From positions 1-35,778 of the forward strand of contig NZ_FRAS01000031.1 in the NCBI RefSeq assembly GCF_900142395.1: a stretch of DNA of 35,778 bases, written 5' to 3'. The notes under the pieces are model-generated. The model made no database searches and was not told the DNA's origin. It was given only the letters and a program-made list of their open reading frames with translations. The stretch comes from Hymenobacter psychrotolerans DSM 18569. GTDB taxonomy: Bacteria > Bacteroidota > Bacteroidia > Cytophagales > Hymenobacteraceae. The position numbers and the translations under genes were made by a program. Each line of letters starts with the position of its first letter. Position 1 is the stretch's first letter. Shown piece by piece: positions 32,227 to 35,778 of the stretch.

Positions 32227-33633
32227 ATGGCGAAGCGCATATCCTGGGCAAGGTGTTGGGTGTTGCTGGCTACGTTGTGGCTGGTGGCTCCGACGCATGC
32301 TCAGAACGTGCCGCCGGCCAAGCCCCGCGTCACGCGCATTCTGTTTCTGCTGGATGCCTCGGGCTCGATGCTGGCACCCTGGGAAGGCCGGCCGCGCATG
32401 GAAGTAGCGAAGAGCCTGCTGGCCAAGATGGTGGACTCGCTCAACGCCTACCCCAACCTGGAGCTGGGGCTGCGCGCTTACGGGCACATGCACGGCCGCG
32501 AGGAAAACAACTGCGAAGACTCGAAGCTGGAAGTGCCGTTTGCGCCTAAAAACGCCGGCGCTATCAAGGCCCGCCTCAAGTCCATCGAGCCGAAGGGCAA
32601 CACGCCCATCACCTACTCGCTGCTGCAGTCGGCCGGCGACTTCCCGACCGACAAAACAGCCCGCAATGTTCTGATTCTGATAACCGACGGGCTGGAGTCG
32701 TGCAAGGGTGACCCGTGCGCTACCTCGGTGGCATTGCAGCGCAAGCACGTGTTTCTCAAGCCGTTTGTAATTGGCATCGGGGCGGAGCGGGAGTTTGGCA
32801 AGCAGCTCGAATGCCTGGGCCAGTACTACAACGCCGCCGACGTCAAGACCTTCAGCACCATTCTCAATGATGTGGTGGCCCAGACGCTGGCCAAAACCAC
32901 CGTGGCCATCAACCTGACGGACGCGGGCGGCAAGCCGGTGGAGTCGAACGTGAACATGACGTTCCTCAACAACATCACCGGCCAGCCCGAATACAACTAC
33001 GTGCACTACCGCGACGCCCAGGGCAAGCCCGACGCCCTCGACATCGACGCGCTGCAGAGCTACGACCTGGTGATAAATACGGTGCCGCCTGTGCGCCAGG
33101 ACAACCTGCCCATCAAGCCTGGCAAAGCCAACGTGCTGACCTACAAAACGCCCCAGGGCACGCTCTGGCTGCAAAGCCCCAACATGATGGCCAACCCCTA
33201 CGGCAAGGTGCAGGCCGTGGTGCGGGCCCGGGGCAGCGCGGCCACCGTAGTGGCGCTGCCCTTCGGGGCGCGGCAGAAGCTGCTGGCCGGCGACTACGAA
33301 GTGGAGGTCCTGACGCTGCCCCGCCAGACGCACCGCCTCACGGTGAAGCAGGGCCAGGAAGCCACCATCACGTATCAGGCGCCCGGCACGCTTAACATCA
33401 TCTCCGACCTGAAAGGCTACGGCAGCATCTACACCCTCAACGACGACGAAACCCAGACGTGGGTGTGCAACCTGCCCGATGGCGGCAGCAGCAAAGTGAA
33501 CATTCCCATGCAGCCCGGCGCCTACCGGCTCATTTTCCGCACCACCAACGCCACCGGCAGCAAGTTCACCGACGTGCGCAACTTCACCATCCGCTCGGGC
33601 CAGACCAGCTCGGTTAGCATTTTCGGGAAATGA
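32227..33633 (+). CDS. Secreted vWA-domain protein
   Basis: A 468-residue protein from ATG 32227 with signal peptide MAKRISWARCWVLLATLWLV then APTHAQ. The frame is open to 32098, but that region overlaps the transketolase gene. The von Willebrand A domain has a MIDAS motif DASGSM (Asp43, Ser45, Ser47), then KGNTPITYSLLQSA and VLILITDGLESC, so metal binding is intact. The rest, residues ~230-468, holds two or more beta-sandwich-like parts (INLTDAGGKPVESNV, EVEVLTLPRQTHRLTVKQGQ, NIPMQPGAYRLIFRTTNATG). It is probably periplasmic or surface-located and acts by metal-dependent adhesion. Overlaps the PhyH gene by 4 bases (ATGA), so the two are coupled. Confidence 0.88.
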   Translation: MAKRISWARCWVLLATLWLVAPTHAQNVPPAKPRVTRILFLLDASGSMLAPWEGRPRMEVAKSLLAKMVDSLNAYPNLELGLRAYGHMHGREENNCEDSKLEVPFAPKNAGAIKARLKSIEPKGNTPITYSLLQSAGDFPTDKTARNVLILITDGLESCKGDPCATSVALQRKHVFLKPFVIGIGAEREFGKQLECLGQYYNAADVKTFSTILNDVVAQTLAKTTVAINLTDAGGKPVESNVNMTFLNNITGQPEYNYVHYRDAQGKPDALDIDALQSYDLVINTVPPVRQDNLPIKPGKANVLTYKTPQGTLWLQSPNMMANPYGKVQAVVRARGSAATVVALPFGARQKLLAGDYEVEVLTLPRQTHRLTVKQGQEATITYQAPGTLNIISDLKGYGSIYTLNDDETQTWVCNLPDGGSSKVNIPMQPGAYRLIFRTTNATGSKFTDVRNFTIRSGQTSSVSIFGK

Positions 33634-34406
33634 GGCAGCACACCGAAACAGAGGTGGCACCAGTTGCCTGGGCGGCCCGGCAGCTGGCCGAAAGCGGCTA
33701 CGCAACTTTGCCCGGCATCTTCTCTACGGAGGAAGTAGCGCAGCTGCTGCAGACCATCGAATCGGCAGAAACCAGCTCCGCCAACTTCCGACGCAGCCAG
33801 AACGTGTTTGCCATCCGCAACCTGCTGGGTGAAATTCCACAGTTGCGGGAGCAACTCCTGACGCCTGGGCTGCGGAAGGTGCTGGCCGCGCTGTTTCCGG
33901 GAGCTACTCCCCACCTGACCAAGGCCATTTACTTCGACAAGCCGGCCGGCTCCAACTGGCTGGTGGCCTGGCATCAGGATGTGATGATAGCCGTGAACAA
34001 GCGCCGGGAAATAGCTAAATACGGCCCCTGGAGCACCAAAGGTGGCGAAACCACGGTGCTGCCTCCGCGCGAAATCCTGGAAGGCATCATCACGCTGCGA
34101 CTTCACCTTGATGATTGTGATGCTACTAATGGGGCGTTGCGCGTGGTGCCCGGCTCGCATCGGCACGGCGTAATCTCCAATGAGCAGCACCCCGATTTCA
34201 CGCCTCATGCCCTGACGTGTGCGGTACCGGCCGGCGGCCTCATGCTGATGCAGCCGCTCACCCTGCATGCTTCCAACCGAAGCACCAGCCGGCAGCCGCG
34301 CCGCGTGATACATCTGGAATTCAGCGCTGCTGAGCTGCCCGCAGGTTTGGAATGGCGGGAGCGGTTAGACCTCCCGATGTACCAATCAAACTATCTGTCA
34401 TCCTGA
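33630..34406 (+). CDS. Phytanoyl-CoA dioxygenase (PhyH)-like Fe(II)/2-oxoglutarate oxygenase
   Basis: A 258-residue PhyH-family protein. The iron facial triad is His115 and Asp117 in WHQD with distal His213 in TLHASNRST; Arg221 or Arg224 could bind 2-oxoglutarate. ESGYATLPGIFSTEEV is the usual N-terminal block and NGALRVVPGSHRHGV is the core strand. The family hydroxylates a range of small molecules and lipids; substrate not known. Its ATG overlaps the vWA stop. Its last three codons (LSS) and the stop TGA fall within a palindromic repeat (34395-34424), so the C-terminus may be a repeat-derived end. Confidence 0.9.
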   Translation: MRQHTETEVAPVAWAARQLAESGYATLPGIFSTEEVAQLLQTIESAETSSANFRRSQNVFAIRNLLGEIPQLREQLLTPGLRKVLAALFPGATPHLTKAIYFDKPAGSNWLVAWHQDVMIAVNKRREIAKYGPWSTKGGETTVLPPREILEGIITLRLHLDDCDATNGALRVVPGSHRHGVISNEQHPDFTPHALTCAVPAGGLMLMQPLTLHASNRSTSRQPRRVIHLEFSAAELPAGLEWRERLDLPMYQSNYLSS

Positions 34407-34424
34407 GCTTGCGAAGGATGACAG
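34395..34424. repeat. Palindromic repeat at the PhyH stop codon
   Basis: CTGTCATCC (34395-34403) and GGATGACAG (34416-34424) are perfect 9-bp arms around TGAGCTTGCGAA. TCATCCTGAGC resembles the outer arm of the intergenic repeats near 7053 and 28449. The following run is AATAAAA rather than Ts, so it is not a clear terminator. Confidence 0.7.
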
Positions 34425-34466
34425 AATAAAAAGCACAACAACGATACACTTCCAACCCTTCATAGC

Positions 34467-35423
34467 ATGAAAGACTTTCCCTACACCGAATCGAAGGACA
34501 CGCGCAGCGGCTTTGGGGCCGGCCTGCAGGAACTGGGCCGCACCAATCCTAATGTAGTGGCTCTGTGCGCCGACCTGATTGGCTCGCTCAAAATGGACGC
34601 CTTCATCAAGGACAACCCCGAGCGGTTTTTCCAGGTAGGCATTGCCGAAGCCAACATGATGGGCCTGGCCGCCGGCCTTACCATTGGGGGCAAGATTCCC
34701 TTCACGGGCACCTTCGCCAACTTCAGCACCGGCCGCGTGTACGACCAGATCCGGCAGAGTATTGCGTATTCCAACAAGAACGTGAAGATCTGCGCTTCGC
34801 ACGCCGGCCTTACGCTGGGCGAAGACGGTGCCACGCACCAGATTCTGGAAGATGTGGGCATGATGAAAATGCTGCCCCACATGACCGTCATCAACCCCTG
34901 CGACTACAACCAGACCAAGGCGGCTACCATTGCCATTGCCGACCACGAAGGCCCGGTGTACCTGCGCTTTGGCCGCCCGGTGGTGCCCAACTTCACCCCC
35001 GCCGACCAGGAGTTCAAGATTGGGGAAGGCATTGTGCTGAACGAAGGCGCCGACGTGAGCATCTTCGCCACCGGCCACCTGGTATGGAAAGCCATCCTGG
35101 CGGGCAAGCTGCTGGCCGAGAAAGGCATCAATGCCGAAATCATCAACATCCACACCATCAAGCCGCTGGATGCACGCCTGATTCTGGAGTCGGCGCGCAA
35201 GACGCGCTGCGTGGTGACGGCCGAAGAGCACCAGATGAACGGTGGCCTCGGCGACTCCATCGCGCAGCTGCTGGCCCGCGAAGAGCCCCTGCCCCTGGAA
35301 ATGGTGGCCGTGAACGACTCGTTCGGCGAGTCCGGCACGCCTGACCAGCTGATGGAAAAATACGGCCTCAACGAGGCCGCTATTGTGGCCGCCGTGGAGA
35401 AAGTAATGGCGCGCCGCAAGTAA
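34467..35423 (+). CDS. Transketolase, C-terminal (pyrimidine-binding and C-terminal domain) subunit
   Basis: A 318-residue half-transketolase. VVALCADLIGSLKMDAFIKD opens the Pyr domain. FFQVGIAEANMMGLAAGL carries Glu61, which activates the ThDP pyrimidine ring. FANFSTGRVYDQIRQSIAY and SHAGLTLGEDGATHQ follow (the substrate- and ThDP-contacting loops). The C-terminal domain has VYLRFGRPVVPNF, EIINIHTIKPLDARLI and VTAEEHQMNGGLGDSIAQLL. Complements the 31277-32179 half to make a full enzyme. It ends in a strong terminator. Confidence 0.94.
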   Translation: MKDFPYTESKDTRSGFGAGLQELGRTNPNVVALCADLIGSLKMDAFIKDNPERFFQVGIAEANMMGLAAGLTIGGKIPFTGTFANFSTGRVYDQIRQSIAYSNKNVKICASHAGLTLGEDGATHQILEDVGMMKMLPHMTVINPCDYNQTKAATIAIADHEGPVYLRFGRPVVPNFTPADQEFKIGEGIVLNEGADVSIFATGHLVWKAILAGKLLAEKGINAEIINIHTIKPLDARLILESARKTRCVVTAEEHQMNGGLGDSIAQLLAREEPLPLEMVAVNDSFGESGTPDQLMEKYGLNEAAIVAAVEKVMARRK

Positions 35424-35436
35424 CGGTCTGCTGCTC

Positions 35437-35481
35437 ATAGAAACGCCCCGGCTGCTGGCAGCAGCCGGGGCGTTTCTATGT
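35437..35481. terminator. Terminator after the transketolase C-half
   Basis: Perfect 21-bp stem (35437-35457 and 35461-35481, core GAAACGCCCCGGCTGCT) with loop GGC. The T run is short (TTTC), but the stem is very strong. Confidence 0.85.
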
Positions 35482-35508
35482 ATTGGGCTAGTGTCTAGCT
35501 AAGAGTGT

Positions 35509-35778
35509 CTAACAAAACCGTTTAACGGCTCTCCAGGTGATGAGTGCGCAGGCGAGCATGGTAAAGGCCAAGTGGATGTCGTCGCGTCGTTCGTAGCGCA
35601 CGCGCACGCGGCGGAAGCGGTTGAGCCAGGCAAAGGTGCGCTCCACCACCCAGCGGTGCCGCCCCAGCCGCTGGCTGGAGTCAATGCCGCGGCGGGCGAT
35701 GCGGCACTTGATGCCGCGCCTGCGCAGGGCCACACGGCACTTACGGTAGTCGTAGCCCTTGTCGGCGTGGAGCTTGCC
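35509..35778 (-). mobile_element. IS5-family transposase, C-terminal part (cut by window edge)
   Basis: The minus-strand frame is open from the window end to the TAG at 35509-35511 and codes GKLHADKGYDYRKC ... RHRWVVERTFAWLNRFRR, the DDE Asp and Glu regions. It is the same element type as at 1-411, inverted, with a few differences (E/D, WF/ML, silent changes), so the two copies are not a fresh duplication. The IS end is near 35498-35505 (GAGTGTCT plus strand) next to TAA. The start lies outside the window. Confidence 0.9.

Noticed and set aside
32185..33705. 506-codon minus-strand frame across the vWA gene
   Set aside because: Antisense shadow; the plus strand carries signal peptide, MIDAS motif and coupling to PhyH.
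34404..34424. Terminator after the PhyH gene
   Set aside because: The hairpin is followed by AATAAAA and no T run, so it is better read as a repeat.
1..35778. A composite transposon bounded by the two IS copies
   Set aside because: The content is core housekeeping (dnaB, transketolase, ndh) and the IS copies differ; independent insertions are simpler.

Overview
The window looks like chromosome from a GC-rich member of the Bacteroidota, most likely Hymenobacter or a close relative. This is inferred from four things. There are several TAnnTTTG promoter boxes of the Bacteroidota type and few Shine-Dalgarno sequences. Transketolase is split into two genes. The proteins have the character of that group (NDH-2, Mpl-like ligase, SBF-like carrier, DOPA-dioxygenase-like protein with an N-terminal leader). 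Intergenic hairpin repeats carry the string ATCTCGCGTGCTG. No tRNA, rRNA or CRISPR array was seen.

Layout. Both ends hold pieces of an IS5-family transposase, in opposite orientations (1-411 plus; 35509-35778 minus). From the left: SBF-like transporter, ankyrin-repeat protein, a large MGH1/GH63-like glycosidase (minus), a 41-bp tandem repeat array, an extradiol (4,5-DOPA-type) dioxygenase, a GNAT acetyltransferase and an MFS carrier. An AT-rich DUF3800 gene at 8473-9627 stands out as foreign. From 17712 down to 9751, six genes read on the minus strand: a ModE-type DNA-binding protein, a TonB-dependent receptor, a Crp/Fnr regulator, and the three subunits (2Fe-2S, FAD plus 4Fe-4S, molybdopterin) of a PaoABC/YagTSR-type molybdenum hydroxylase. 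A 24-bp inverted repeat that resembles a ModE operator overlaps the receptor's start region. This block can be read as one molybdenum uptake-and-use locus.

The middle is mostly housekeeping: replicative helicase DnaB interrupted in its P-loop by a 342-residue intein with a LAGLIDADG endonuclease, divergent from an Mpl-like muropeptide ligase and an alpha/beta hydrolase; then a lipoprotein and M48 protease pair, an FAH-family hydrolase, an M23 peptidase, NDH-2, a lipocalin and a Bcp peroxiredoxin.

On the right, the N- and C-terminal halves of transketolase are separated by about 2.3 kb that holds a secreted vWA protein and a phytanoyl-CoA-dioxygenase-like protein, which overlap by ATGA.

The most interesting points are the putative ModE-controlled TonB receptor, the DnaB intein, the foreign DUF3800 gene, the 41-bp palindromic array and the interrupted transketolase pair.
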